Shown here one piece after another: positions 24,559 to 34,260 of a stretch of DNA of 64,000 nt (positions are counted from its first letter, which is position 1; each line of letters starts with the position of its first letter). The notes below the pieces were generated by a model, which did no database searches, had not been told where the DNA came from, and saw only the letters and a list, made by a program, of their open reading frames with translations. Where the stretch lies: NCBI RefSeq assembly GCF_000423945.1, contig NZ_AUIY01000020.1, positions 1-64,000 on the forward strand, read 5' to 3'. Source of the stretch: Butyrivibrio sp. XPD2002 (lineage in GTDB: Bacteria; Bacillota; Clostridia; Lachnospirales; Lachnospiraceae). The translations under genes and the position numbers were made by a program.

Positions 24559-26094
24559 TTATGCCTCCTTTCTGGTGTCGCGCTTAGCGCCTGACATATA
24601 AAGACCAAGTTCCTGAAGAGTAGTTGTCTTGGGATCAACCTCTCCAACGATTTCGCCTTCATACATAACTAAAATTCTGTCTGAAAGATTCATTACTTCA
24701 TCGAGCTCGAGGGATACCAGAAGAATGGCATTACCTGCATCTCGCTCCTTAACGATTTCTTCGTGGATTGTTTCGATAGCGCCGACATCAAGACCTCTTG
24801 TAGGCTGAACAGCTATAAGAAGCTTGTGATCGCGATCCATCTCACGGGCGATGATGGCTTTCTGCTGGTTACCACCGGACATTGCTCTGACAACAGTGGT
24901 AGCACCCTGACCTGAACGGACATCAAAAGCCTTGGCAAGCCTGTCTGAGTACTTTCTCATCTCAGCCTTTTTAAGAAGACCGTTCTTGGAGAAAGCGGGT
25001 TCAAAATAGCGCTGGAGAATCATGTTCTCCTCAAGAGTATAGTCGAGAACCAGACCGTGCTTATGTCTGTCCTCAGGAATATGGCTCATGCCATGTGTGT
25101 TCTTATAGCGGATTGACTTATTGGTGATATCCTCACCGCAGAGAGTGATCTTACCGCTTGCGATATCATCAAGACCTGTGAGTGCTCCGACAAATTCTGT
25201 CTGACCGTTTCCGTCGATACCTGCGATACAAACGATTTCGCCTGCGCGTACGTTAAAGGAAACGTTGTGAACAGAGTCGTTGGAATGGAGCTTACTCTTA
25301 ACGCATACGTTTTCAACCTTCAGAACTTCCTCTGCAGGCTTAGCTTCATCCTTATCAACAGCAAACTTGACGTTACGACCTACCATCATGGAAGAGAGCT
25401 CTTCCTTTGTGGTGTTCTTAACATCAACAGTTCCGATATATTTACCTTTTCTGAGGATTGAGCAGCGGTCAGCAACCTCCATAATCTCATTGAGCTTATG
25501 AGTTATGAAAAGAATGGACTTACCCTCGGCAGCGAGATTCTTCATGATCTTCATGAGCTCGTCAATTTCCTGAGGTGTAAGAACTGCTGTAGGCTCGTCA
25601 AAAATGAGAATCTCATTATCTCTGTAAAGCATCTTGAGAATCTCAACTCTCTGCTGCATTCCTACAGTAATGTCTTCGATTAGAGCATCGGGATCGACCT
25701 TCAGATTGTACTTGTTTGACAGGTCAAGAACCTTCTTCTTTGCTTCAGCTTTAGTCAAAAAGCCCATCTTACTTGGTTCTGAACCAAGAATAATGTTATC
25801 TAAAACTGAGAAAATATCTACCAGCATGAAGTGCTGGTGAACCATTCCGATACCGAGAGCTGTGGCATCGTTAGGATTGGCAATTTTAACTTCCTTGCCA
25901 TCTTTTTTGATTACACCCTTTTCAGGTGTGTAGTGACCGAAAAGTACACTCATAAGTGTGGATTTACCGGCACCGTTCTCCCCCAAAAGTGCATGGATTT
26001 CCCCGCGCTTAAGCTGCAGTGTTATATCATCATTAGCTATGATGCCAGGGAATTCTTTTGTGATATGCAACATTTCAATTACATAATCTTCCAT
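24559..26094 (-). CDS. Nucleoside ABC transporter ATPase with two NBDs (NupO-like)
   Basis: This 511-aa protein has two ABC domains in tandem. The first has a perfect Walker A (LLGENGAGKST), signature-region ITVGMQQRVEILK and Walker B ILIFDEPTAVLT. The second has a degenerate Walker A (GIDGNGQTE), signature MSGGNQQK and LLIAVQPTRGLDVGAI. This matches sugar- and nucleoside-type double ATPases. It powers the two permeases. The start is ATG 26094 with AAGGTG about 8 bases upstream, rather than the in-frame ATG at 26103. Confidence 0.94.
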   Translation of the reverse strand: MEDYVIEMLHITKEFPGIIANDDITLQLKRGEIHALLGENGAGKSTLMSVLFGHYTPEKGVIKKDGKEVKIANPNDATALGIGMVHQHFMLVDIFSVLDNIILGSEPSKMGFLTKAEAKKKVLDLSNKYNLKVDPDALIEDITVGMQQRVEILKMLYRDNEILIFDEPTAVLTPQEIDELMKIMKNLAAEGKSILFITHKLNEIMEVADRCSILRKGKYIGTVDVKNTTKEELSSMMVGRNVKFAVDKDEAKPAEEVLKVENVCVKSKLHSNDSVHNVSFNVRAGEIVCIAGIDGNGQTEFVGALTGLDDIASGKITLCGEDITNKSIRYKNTHGMSHIPEDRHKHGLVLDYTLEENMILQRYFEPAFSKNGLLKKAEMRKYSDRLAKAFDVRSGQGATTVVRAMSGGNQQKAIIAREMDRDHKLLIAVQPTRGLDVGAIETIHEEIVKERDAGNAILLVSLELDEVMNLSDRILVMYEGEIVGEVDPKTTTLQELGLYMSGAKRDTRKEA

Positions 26095-26189
26095 AAATAG
26101 CACACCTTTCTGTATTTTATTGCATAAAAAACATGAATTCCTTTGGGAATTCGTTCTTTGTCTTCTAGTTTATCATTTTTTAGGGCGTA

Positions 26190-26227
26190 AAAAAAGCGCC
26201 TTCCTTATAAAAGGAAAGCGCTTTTGG
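26190..26227 (-). terminator. Terminator between the BMP gene and the ATPase gene
   Basis: On the minus strand AAAAGCGC-T-TTCCTT pairs with AAGGAA-G-GCGCTTTT, followed by a T run. It ends most binding-protein transcripts, so the binding protein would exceed the transporter subunits, a common arrangement in ABC operons. Confidence 0.85.
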
Positions 26228-26239
26228 AGTTATTTATGA

Positions 26240-27520
26240 TTAGTGGATGTTGTCAAACTCGTTAACAGTGATCTCTGTCTCAGGCATAGCCTCGATATCG
26301 CTGGAAACTGTTACATCACCTGCATACATAGAAGCAACAAGTGCCTTGTAATCATCAACTGTGAACTTCTCCATTGACCATGTTTCTGTAGGAAGCTGTA
26401 CATAGTTGAGAGTCGGATCATCACCTGATACAAGACCAAGGTTCTCGATCTTACCAGCGTAAGAATCCCACTTACCTGCGAAGAGGTCTGTAAGAGTTGA
26501 GTTAACTGTTGCAGCAAGACCCTTCATAGCAGATGTTACGCAGATGCCATCGCCGTAAAGACCATCGATTGTGCCAGACTGGTCAACGTCAACACCAACA
26601 ACCTTGCCGCCTGCCTTCTTAGCAGCCTCACCAGCTGATGTGAAGATACCGCCGCCGCAAGCGAATACGATCTCTGTGCCACCCTGGTACCATGTATCCA
26701 TAACAGCTGTAACAGACTCGTCACCGAAGAACTGTCCGCCGTATACATAGTTAACTTCTACGTCAGCAGTGTTGCCAAGATCCTTTGCAGCATCGTTAGC
26801 ACCCTGAACGAAACCAAAACCATAACGGATAACTGCAGGAACTGCCATACCGCCAAGGAAACCAAGCTTTGTGTAGCCTTCCTTAACTACAGCATAACCA
26901 GCCATGTAACCAGCAAGCTCTTCCTGGTATGTGAATGAGCATACGTTTGAAGGAAGCTCTGTCATGCCAGCGCCTTCGAAGTCACCCTCTGAGCAGTCAA
27001 GAGCGATGATTGTAACATCAGGGTTCTCCTCTGCGCAAGAAGCGATCATGCCTGCGAAAAGATATCCGGGAACTACGATTACGTTGTAACCGTCAGAAAC
27101 AGCGTTATCAAATGCTGCGATACGAGCCTCGTCAGAATCCTCTGTGGGCTTGTAGTACTGATAGTCAACACCCTGAGCCTCAGCGAATGCCTTTGAAGCC
27201 TCATAGGTTGTCTGGTTGAATGACATATCTGTGATGTCACCTGAGTCTGTGATCATAGCGATCTTGTAGTCGCCTGAAGCCTCTGTAGCTGTCTCATCAG
27301 CAGCTTCCTCAGTAGCTTCTTCTGTAGACTCCTCAGTAGCTTCCTCAGTTGAAGCTTCCTCAGTAGCCTCTTCAGTTGTCTCCTCTGTAGCAGCTTCCTC
27401 AGTTGAAGTCTCTTCTACAGCAGTATCAGCTGTGTTGTCAGCACCGGTTGAAGAACCGCCACAAGCAACAAGGCTGAATGTGAGTGATGCAGTAAGCATC
27501 ATAGCCATTAACTTCTTCAT
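26240..27520 (-). CDS. BMP-family nucleoside-binding lipoprotein
   Basis: This 426-aa lipoprotein has a signal peptide and lipobox (SLVAC, Cys20), an extreme Glu/Thr/Ala-rich tether at about residues 33-83 built from TEEATEE-like repeats, then a PBP1-fold BMP domain from about 86 (YKIAMITDSGDITDMSFNQ, VGVDVDQSG near the end). It captures nucleosides and delivers them to the permeases. The tether should lift the receptor through the cell wall (inference). AAAGGGAGA precedes the ATG. It is first in the operon, with its own promoter and a terminator immediately after it. Confidence 0.92.
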   Translation of the reverse strand: MKKLMAMMLTASLTFSLVACGGSSTGADNTADTAVEETSTEEAATEETTEEATEEASTEEATEESTEEATEEAADETATEASGDYKIAMITDSGDITDMSFNQTTYEASKAFAEAQGVDYQYYKPTEDSDEARIAAFDNAVSDGYNVIVVPGYLFAGMIASCAEENPDVTIIALDCSEGDFEGAGMTELPSNVCSFTYQEELAGYMAGYAVVKEGYTKLGFLGGMAVPAVIRYGFGFVQGANDAAKDLGNTADVEVNYVYGGQFFGDESVTAVMDTWYQGGTEIVFACGGGIFTSAGEAAKKAGGKVVGVDVDQSGTIDGLYGDGICVTSAMKGLAATVNSTLTDLFAGKWDSYAGKIENLGLVSGDDPTLNYVQLPTETWSMEKFTVDDYKALVASMYAGDVTVSSDIEAMPETEITVNEFDNIH

Positions 27521-27593
27521 AATGTTTGTCTCCCTTTCTTTATTAAATAAACATTAGAATCATTGCGCAGAATTAACCACACAATCTATACAG

Positions 27594-27622
27594 ATTATAA
27601 TCATTTATTAATTTTTTCACAA
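27594..27622 (-). promoter_or_regulatory. Promoter of the nucleoside uptake operon
   Basis: On the minus strand TTGTGA (27622-27617), 17 bp, TATAAT (27599-27594), about 75 bp before the BMP start. I see no purine-riboswitch core in the leader. Confidence 0.75.
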
Positions 27623-27707
27623 GATATAAAGCATTTTTTTGTGGCTTTTGCCATAGGCTTTATATTTCTATAATATTTTTTGGGTAGAGATATATGCGGA
27701 ATTACGT

Positions 27708-27713
27708 TATAAT
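27708..27713 (+). promoter_or_regulatory. Possible -10 element of glgP
   Basis: TATAAT lies 38 bp before the glgP start. The hexamer 17 bp upstream (TAGAGA) is a poor -35, so the promoter may need an activator. Confidence 0.4.
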
Positions 27714-27750
27714 AAACTAGTATCTGTACTTTTCCATGAGGAGGGAAGTC

Positions 27751-30231
27751 ATGAAAAGAAAAAAATTATCTTTTGACAAAGAACTTTTTAAGAGGAGTGT
27801 TTTATATAATGTAAAAACACTTTATCGAAAAAATATTGAGGAGGCTACTCCGCAAGAAATCTTCCAGGCATCTGCTTATGCAATAAAGGATGCAATCGTT
27901 GATCATTGGATGACTACGCAGAAGGCTGCGAACGAACAGGATCCAAAGATTGTCTACTACATGTCCATGGAATTCCTGATGGGACGTGCCCTTGGTAACA
28001 ACTTAATAAACCTTCAGGCATACAAGCCGGTAAAGGAAGCTTTGGATGAGCTGGGCGTAGATATCAACGTTGTTGAGGATCAGGAACCGGATCCGGCTCT
28101 TGGTAACGGTGGTCTTGGAAGACTTGCTGCATGTTTCCTTGATTCCCTGGCATCATTGGGATACATGGCATATGGCTGTGGTATCCGCTATAAATATGGA
28201 ATGTTTAAGCAGAAGATCAAGGATGGTTATCAGGTAGAGGTGCCGGATAACTGGCTTGAGTTCGGTAATCCCTTCGAGCTTAGACGTCCTGAATATGCAA
28301 AGGAAGTTAAGTTTGGCGGATACGTAAATGTATTTGTTGATGACAGAGGCCGCAACATTTTCAGACAGGAGGGCTATCATTCTGTTAGGGCTATTCCCTA
28401 TGATCTTCCTGTAGTAGGATATGGCAACGGCGTTGTTGATACTCTTAGAATATGGGATGCAGAGCCTGTTAACTGCTTCGAGCTTGATTCCTTCGATAAG
28501 GGTGATTATCAGAAGGCTGTTGAGCAGGAGAACCTTGCAAGTCAGCTTTGTGAGGTGCTTTACCCCAACGATAACCACATAGCAGGTAAGGAACTTCGAC
28601 TTAAGCAGCAGTACTTCTTTATTTCTGCTTCAGTTCAGACAGCTTTAAAGAGATACCTTCGTCGCCATGACGATATAACCAAATTCTATGAAAAGGCTGT
28701 TTTCCAGCTTAATGATACACACCCGACAGTAGCGGTTGCAGAGCTTATGCGACTTCTCATGGATGAATATTATCTTCCCTGGGATACTGCATGGGACGTA
28801 ACAATGAAGACCTGCTGCTACACAAACCATACAATTATGGCTGAGGCTCTTGAGAAGTGGCCTATTGATCTCTTCCAGAGACTTCTTCCCAGAATCTATC
28901 AGATTGTTGATGAGATCAACAGAAGATTTGTGGATCAGATCATGCGTCAGTACTCAAATCTTCCCAGCATTGATGTTCAGGGCAAGATTCGCAGCATGGC
29001 TATTTTGTATGACAATCAGGTAAAGATGGCTCATCTGGCAATCGTTGGCGGACACTCTGTAAACGGTGTTGCAAGACTTCATACAGAGATCCTTAAAAAG
29101 AGAGAGCTCAGGGACTTCTACGAGATGTATCCTGATAAGTTCAACAACAAGACCAACGGAATTACCCAGAGACGTTTCCTTATGCATGCAAATCCTTTAC
29201 TCGCAGACTGGGTAACCGAGAAGGTTGGAGAGGACTGGATCACAGATCTGTCCCTTATCAGCGGCCTTAAGAGTCTTGCTAACGATAAGAAGGCGCAGAA
29301 GGAATTCATGGAGATCAAGTATGAAAACAAGAAGCGTCTTGCAGCTTATATTAAGGAACACAACGGAATAGAGGTTGATCCCAAGTCAATTTTCGACTGC
29401 CAGGTTAAGAGACTTCATGAGTATAAGCGTCAGCTACTCAACATACTTCATGTTATGTATATCTATGATATGCTGAAGAGCCATCCGGATATGGAGTATA
29501 CTCCCAAGACATATATTTTCGGAGCTAAGGCAGCAGCCGGATATCAGACAGCTAAGCTGACAATCAAGCTTATCAACTCTGTGGCAGATGTTATTAATAA
29601 TGATGCTTCCATTAATGGAAAGCTCAAGGTTGTATTTATAGAGGATTACAAGGTTTCAAATGCTGAGCTCATCTTTGCGGCAGCTGATATCTCCGAGCAG
29701 ATTTCAACAGCAAGTAAGGAGGCTTCCGGAACCGGTAACATGAAGATGATGCTGAACGGTGCCATCACCCTCGGAACTCTGGACGGTGCTAACGTTGAGA
29801 TGCTCGAGGAGGTTGGTGAGGAGAACATGTTCATCTTCGGTCTGACCTCTGAGGAAGTAATCGCCTATGAAAAGAACGGCGGATATAATCCCGGAGAAAT
29901 CTATGACAAGGATCCTAATGTAAAGAGAACTCTGGATCACCTTGTTGATGGAACATATTCTAAGGATAGAGAGCTTTTCAGACCACTGTTCAATTCGCTT
30001 CTTAATACAATCAACTCAAATAAGGCGGATCAGTATTTCATATTGAAGGATTTCGAATCCTACATTGAGGCTCAGAGTGCTATATCCGAGGCATACAGAG
30101 ATGCTAAGAAGTGGGCTAAGATGGCTATTCTTAATACTGCTTCATGTGGTAAGTTCTCATCAGACAGAACCATTCAGGAGTATGTAGATGAGATTTGGCA
30201 CATTGACAAACTGGATCTTTCAAATGTATAA
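27751..30231 (+). CDS. glgP: Glycogen/starch (alpha-glucan) phosphorylase
   Basis: This 826-aa PLP enzyme releases glucose-1-phosphate from alpha-1,4-glucan. Signatures include YYMSMEFLMGRALGNNL, EPDPALGNGGLGRLAACFLDS and the PLP-lysine motif SGTGNMKMMLNGA (Lys about 665). The length is normal for the family. The start is ATG 27751; an ATG five codons upstream overlaps the AGGAGGG ribosome binding site. It is a single-gene unit ending in a strong terminator. It supports intracellular glycogen use, common in rumen and gut Lachnospiraceae. Confidence 0.95.
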   Translation: MKRKKLSFDKELFKRSVLYNVKTLYRKNIEEATPQEIFQASAYAIKDAIVDHWMTTQKAANEQDPKIVYYMSMEFLMGRALGNNLINLQAYKPVKEALDELGVDINVVEDQEPDPALGNGGLGRLAACFLDSLASLGYMAYGCGIRYKYGMFKQKIKDGYQVEVPDNWLEFGNPFELRRPEYAKEVKFGGYVNVFVDDRGRNIFRQEGYHSVRAIPYDLPVVGYGNGVVDTLRIWDAEPVNCFELDSFDKGDYQKAVEQENLASQLCEVLYPNDNHIAGKELRLKQQYFFISASVQTALKRYLRRHDDITKFYEKAVFQLNDTHPTVAVAELMRLLMDEYYLPWDTAWDVTMKTCCYTNHTIMAEALEKWPIDLFQRLLPRIYQIVDEINRRFVDQIMRQYSNLPSIDVQGKIRSMAILYDNQVKMAHLAIVGGHSVNGVARLHTEILKKRELRDFYEMYPDKFNNKTNGITQRRFLMHANPLLADWVTEKVGEDWITDLSLISGLKSLANDKKAQKEFMEIKYENKKRLAAYIKEHNGIEVDPKSIFDCQVKRLHEYKRQLLNILHVMYIYDMLKSHPDMEYTPKTYIFGAKAAAGYQTAKLTIKLINSVADVINNDASINGKLKVVFIEDYKVSNAELIFAAADISEQISTASKEASGTGNMKMMLNGAITLGTLDGANVEMLEEVGEENMFIFGLTSEEVIAYEKNGGYNPGEIYDKDPNVKRTLDHLVDGTYSKDRELFRPLFNSLLNTINSNKADQYFILKDFESYIEAQSAISEAYRDAKKWAKMAILNTASCGKFSSDRTIQEYVDEIWHIDKLDLSNV

Positions 30232-30248
30232 ATAGTTTTATAATCACG

Positions 30249-30284
30249 AGGCTGTGTGTGGGGAGACCTGCGCACAGCTTTTTT
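30249..30284 (+). terminator. glgP terminator
   Basis: GCTGTGTG (30251-30258) pairs with CGCACAGC (30271-30278), followed by T6. Confidence 0.85.
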
Positions 30285-30366
30285 CATAATTGGGATAAAC
30301 AAATTTGAGATTTATGGTACAATACGTGGGAGTAGATTAATAATTTGTTGGAAAGGTAGGAGTTTA

Positions 30367-32664
30367 ATGGTTAAGACGTATGATAGCGGTGCATATTTGG
30401 TTAATGGTACTGAACTGATTCCGGATGGGGCCGGAGCATTAGATGCAGTTCAGGCTAAAGCAAATAAGCAGACAGACAAGACAGAAGCAAAGAAGAACAC
30501 AATAGCTTATGGCATTCTGAAGAATCACAACACTTCAGATAATATGGAGAAGCTTGAGATCAAATTTGATAAGCTTACCAGCCATGACATTACTTATGTA
30601 GGTATTATTCAGACCGCACGTGCGTCAGGACTTGAGAAATTCCCGATTCCTTATGTACTTACCAACTGCCACAATTCACTTTGTGCAGTAGGTGGAACTA
30701 TAAATGAAGATGACCATATGTATGGTCTTACAGCTGCCCAGAAATACGGCGGAATCTATGTACCCCCTCATCAGGCAGTAATTCACCAGTTCGCAAGAGA
30801 GATGCTTGCAACAGGTGGCGGAATGATCCTTGGTTCTGATTCCCACACCAGATATGGTGCACTTGGAACCATGGCTATGGGTGAAGGCGGACCGGAGCTC
30901 GTTAAGCAGCTTCTCAGCCAGACCTATGACATCAACATGCCTGAGGTTGTCGCTATTTATCTTACAGGCGAGCCTATGCACGGCGTAGGACCTCAGGACG
31001 TGGCTCTTGCTATTATCGGTAAGGTATTTGGCGATGGCTATGTAAAGAACAAGGTAATGGAGTTCGTAGGACCCGGTGTTAAGAGCCTCAGCGCTGATTT
31101 CCGTATTGGTGTTGATGTTATGACTACAGAGACTACCTGCCTGTCATCTATCTGGCAGACAGATGATGAGATCAAGAGCTTCTATGATACTCACGGCAGA
31201 GGCGGAGACTTCAAGGAGCTTAAACCCGGCGATGTTGCTTATTATGACGGAGTTGTAGAGGTTGATCTTTCTACAATCAAGCCTATGATCGCTATGCCTT
31301 TCCATCCCAGCAACACCTATGAGATCGAGGAGGTTAATGCCAACCTTGAGGACATCATAGCTGATGTTGAGAAGCGTGCTAAGGTTAGCTTCGGAGATAA
31401 GGTACAGTATTCACTTAAGGAGAAGATCAAGAACGGTAAGTTCATGGTTGATCAGGGTGTAATCGCAGGGTGTGCAGGTGGCGGATTTGAGAATATCTGT
31501 GCTGCTGCTGATATCCTTGAGGGAAGATTTACAGGAAATGACAGATTTACACTCAGCGTATATCCTGCTTCTACTCCTATCTTTATGGAAATAGTTAAAA
31601 ATGGCGTAGCTGCCAAGATTCTTGAGACAGGTGCAATTTTAAAGACAGCTTTCTGCGGACCCTGCTTTGGTGCCGGTGATACTCCTGCTAATAACGCATT
31701 CAGTATCCGTCACTCAACAAGAAACTTCCCTAACCGTGAAGGTTCTAAGGTTCAGAGCGGTCAGATCGCTTCTGTTGCTCTTATGGACGCAAGATCAATT
31801 GCTGCAACAGCTGCTAATAAGGGTGTTCTTACTCCTGCAACAGCTTTTGACGGCAAGTTTAATAAGTATACTTATCACTTTGATAAGGAGATATATGCTA
31901 ACCGTGTATTTGATTCACACGGAGTTGCTGACAGCAATGCTGAGCTTCAGTTTGGGCCCAACATTAAGGACTGGCCGAAGATGGAAGCACTTACAGATAA
32001 CCTTCTGCTTAAGGTTGTATCAGAGATTCACGATCCTGTAACAACTACAGATGAGCTTATCCCTTCAGGTGAGACATCATCCTACAGATCCAATCCTCTT
32101 GGACTTGCAGAGTTCACTCTTTCAAGAAAGGATCCTGAATACGTAGGACGCGCAAAAGAGGTTTATGCTAATGAGCTCAAGAGACGTGAGGATGTGGCTC
32201 TTGATGCAATGGGAGATGAGATCTCCGGCGTAGTTAAGGCTCTTTTGGCTGAGTATCCTGATGTTAATGCTAAGAATACAGGAATCGGCTCCACAATTTT
32301 CGCAGTAAAACCCGGTGACGGTTCTGCGAGAGAGCAGGCTGCTTCCTGCCAGAAGGTTCTCGGCGGCTGGGCTAACGTGGCTAACGAGTATGCTACAAAG
32401 CGTTATCGTTCAAACCTCATCAACTGGGGTATGCTTCCGCTTGTAATTGAGAAGGGTGATCTTCCCTTCAAGAACCTTGATTACATCTTCCTTCCCGGAG
32501 TTAGAGCTGCGGTTGAGAGCAAGGCAGATTCTATCAAGGCAGTTGCTGTATCAGATGGAAAACTCAAGGAGTTTACAATGACTCTTGGAGACCTTACAGA
32601 TAACGAGCGCGAGATTATCCTTGACGGATGTCTTATCAATTACAACCGCGCAGGTAAGAAATAA
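30367..32664 (+). CDS. Aconitase-family hydratase (YbhJ-like)
   Basis: This 765-aa protein has the aconitase/homoaconitase fold. It shows [17 protein letters not shown], the cysteine in [14 protein letters not shown] (aligning with the SCTNS cysteine) and the paired cysteines of FCGPCFGAG. The three [4Fe-4S] ligands are thus present, but the first motif is far from canonical SCTNS. It resembles the 'hydratase' group including E. coli YbhJ, whose substrate is not established, rather than AcnA or AcnB. A late swivel domain is present ([11 protein letters not shown]). The start is ATG 30367 with AGGAG six bases upstream; the frame is open further upstream but that would run through the glgP terminator. 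The GH9-like gene follows after 24 bp. Confidence 0.85.
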   Translation: MVKTYDSGAYLVNGTELIPDGAGALDAVQAKANKQTDKTEAKKNTIAYGILKNHNTSDNMEKLEIKFDKLTSHDITYVGIIQTARASGLEKFPIPYVLTNCHNSLCAVGGTINEDDHMYGLTAAQKYGGIYVPPHQAVIHQFAREMLATGGGMILGSDSHTRYGALGTMAMGEGGPELVKQLLSQTYDINMPEVVAIYLTGEPMHGVGPQDVALAIIGKVFGDGYVKNKVMEFVGPGVKSLSADFRIGVDVMTTETTCLSSIWQTDDEIKSFYDTHGRGGDFKELKPGDVAYYDGVVEVDLSTIKPMIAMPFHPSNTYEIEEVNANLEDIIADVEKRAKVSFGDKVQYSLKEKIKNGKFMVDQGVIAGCAGGGFENICAAADILEGRFTGNDRFTLSVYPASTPIFMEIVKNGVAAKILETGAILKTAFCGPCFGAGDTPANNAFSIRHSTRNFPNREGSKVQSGQIASVALMDARSIAATAANKGVLTPATAFDGKFNKYTYHFDKEIYANRVFDSHGVADSNAELQFGPNIKDWPKMEALTDNLLLKVVSEIHDPVTTTDELIPSGETSSYRSNPLGLAEFTLSRKDPEYVGRAKEVYANELKRREDVALDAMGDEISGVVKALLAEYPDVNAKNTGIGSTIFAVKPGDGSAREQAASCQKVLGGWANVANEYATKRYRSNLINWGMLPLVIEKGDLPFKNLDYIFLPGVRAAVESKADSIKAVAVSDGKLKEFTMTLGDLTDNEREIILDGCLINYNRAGKK

Positions 32665-32688
32665 TAAGCAGGGTATAAGATAAATATC

Positions 32689-34242
32689 ATGTTTAAAGCT
32701 TTTTATAAAAAAAGAATACCGGCTCTTTGCATGGCTGCAGCAGTGGCGATCACTGCCTGTGGCTGTGGAGGAACGGCTAAAAATGAAAGTGTAACACCGG
32801 AGCAGGAGGCGCAAGGGAGCGAGCCTGCTCCAAATGTCGTCTATGAAGTTCCTGTTATGGTACCTGGAGCACTCGTGGATCAGAATGGCTATAGGACCGG
32901 GGCAGAGAAATCCGTAATTTTTAAAGGAAATGATCTGCCGGATGTGTTTTATGTGTATAACGCGGAGAATGACGAGCTTGAATACACAGGCCAGATGAGG
33001 ACCACCAATCACACGGATGATGGTGATGAAATAAAAGAAGGCTATTTTACCGATTTGATAGAGGACGGAACCTACTATATATATACGGATAAAATAGGAA
33101 GCTCTTATGCATTCAGAATTCAGAATGATCTGTATGATGACATTTTTAATGAGGCCTGCAAGACCTATTACAAGAACAGATGCGGCACTGCGGTTTCGGA
33201 ATCTTTGGCGGGTGATAGTGCTCATGCTGCCTGTCACACGGCTGAGGCTCATTTGCAGGAGGACCCTTCCAAGGCCATTGATGTGTCGGGAGGATGGCAT
33301 CTCAATGCTCAGGCGGACAGAGATGTTGTAACCGGCTGTAAGATAGCTCTGAATCTCCTTCTGGCCTATGAGATGAATTCCAAGGTGGTGACCGATGACT
33401 CGGGAATTCCTGAGAGCGGAAACGGCATACCGGATCTTTTGGATGAGGTCAGATATGAGGTTGAGTGGCTCATGAAGATGCAGGATGAGCGCACCGGAGG
33501 AGTTTATGGTTCTGCGCTCACCGTGATGGATGAAAACACTGACCTTATGCAGGCAAATGTTGAGGTTACGCCTATCACTATGGAGGCGACCATCAGCTTT
33601 GCAACGCTTTTATCTGATTTTGGATACTTATATCAGAGCTATGATTCGGGATTTGCCACAACCTGCCTTAAGTGTGCAGACAGGGCGTATGCTCTTTATG
33701 CAGGTACTGAGAATGTAAAGGAAAAGCCTGAGGGCTTTTATGCGGCAGCGCAGCTCTACAGAGCGACGGGCGCTTCAAACTATGAGCAGGTGCTTACTGC
33801 AAACTTTGAATCAAGTAAGTTTGATCAGCTTTTTGCTGAAAACGAGGATGTTTTCCTTGGAGCTATTACCTATATTTCCACCAATCAGAAGGTAAATGTG
33901 GATGTATGCTCCAGGATAATGAAGCTCCTTATGAAAAAGACCACAGCAATCGTTAATGCTACAAGGAGCTCCGCGTTTATGGTTACCAGTGAGGACCATG
34001 CACAGCTCCTTGATGATATGAGAACCATAACAATAACGGATCATATAATATATAATTATGAGTATACGACCATCATCGAGAACCATGCGCATTACCTTAT
34101 GGGTAGAAATCCCGAGGCCGTAAACTATGTGACAGACTCTACTGAGCGTACATATCTGGACACTGATGAAGGAACAGGAATTATGAATCAGCCCCTTCTT
34201 AACGCAAAGCTCATTTTCATGCTGAGTGTTATCAAGGAGTGA
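32689..34242 (+). CDS. GH9-like lipoprotein lacking the catalytic DAGD motif
   Basis: This 517-aa protein has a lipoprotein signal (ITACGC, about 22-26), an Ig-like N-terminal domain (about 55-145, beginning VPGALVDQNGYRT as in CelD_N) and a GH9 alpha6-barrel. The GH9 landmark reads GGWHLNAQADRDVVTG at 201-216, where active endoglucanases have GGW-(H/Y)-DAGD; both catalytic Asp positions (205 and 208) are Leu and Gln. The late landmark HYLMGRNPEAVNYVT is present. The end NQPLLNAKL seems to replace the NE-x-N-A element, so the proton donor also looks lost. It is likely a cell-surface glycan-binding pseudoenzyme. It leads a cluster with cell-wall genes. Confidence 0.7.
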   Translation: MFKAFYKKRIPALCMAAAVAITACGCGGTAKNESVTPEQEAQGSEPAPNVVYEVPVMVPGALVDQNGYRTGAEKSVIFKGNDLPDVFYVYNAENDELEYTGQMRTTNHTDDGDEIKEGYFTDLIEDGTYYIYTDKIGSSYAFRIQNDLYDDIFNEACKTYYKNRCGTAVSESLAGDSAHAACHTAEAHLQEDPSKAIDVSGGWHLNAQADRDVVTGCKIALNLLLAYEMNSKVVTDDSGIPESGNGIPDLLDEVRYEVEWLMKMQDERTGGVYGSALTVMDENTDLMQANVEVTPITMEATISFATLLSDFGYLYQSYDSGFATTCLKCADRAYALYAGTENVKEKPEGFYAAAQLYRATGASNYEQVLTANFESSKFDQLFAENEDVFLGAITYISTNQKVNVDVCSRIMKLLMKKTTAIVNATRSSAFMVTSEDHAQLLDDMRTITITDHIIYNYEYTTIIENHAHYLMGRNPEAVNYVTDSTERTYLDTDEGTGIMNQPLLNAKLIFMLSVIKE

Positions 34243-34260
34243 TGAGACAGGAAAACTTAA

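Noticed and set aside
27521-27735. Purine or nucleoside riboswitch before the BMP gene
   Set aside because: No conserved three-way-junction core could be found; only an ordinary promoter is visible.
30256-30366. Upstream extension of the hydratase gene
   Set aside because: It would begin inside the glgP terminator. The ATG at 30367 has AGGAG and fits the family's N-terminus.
32551-33300. 249-codon open frame on the minus strand
   Set aside because: It runs antisense through the start of the GH9-like gene, lacks an RBS, and has Ile/Arg/Ser-rich composition without family features.
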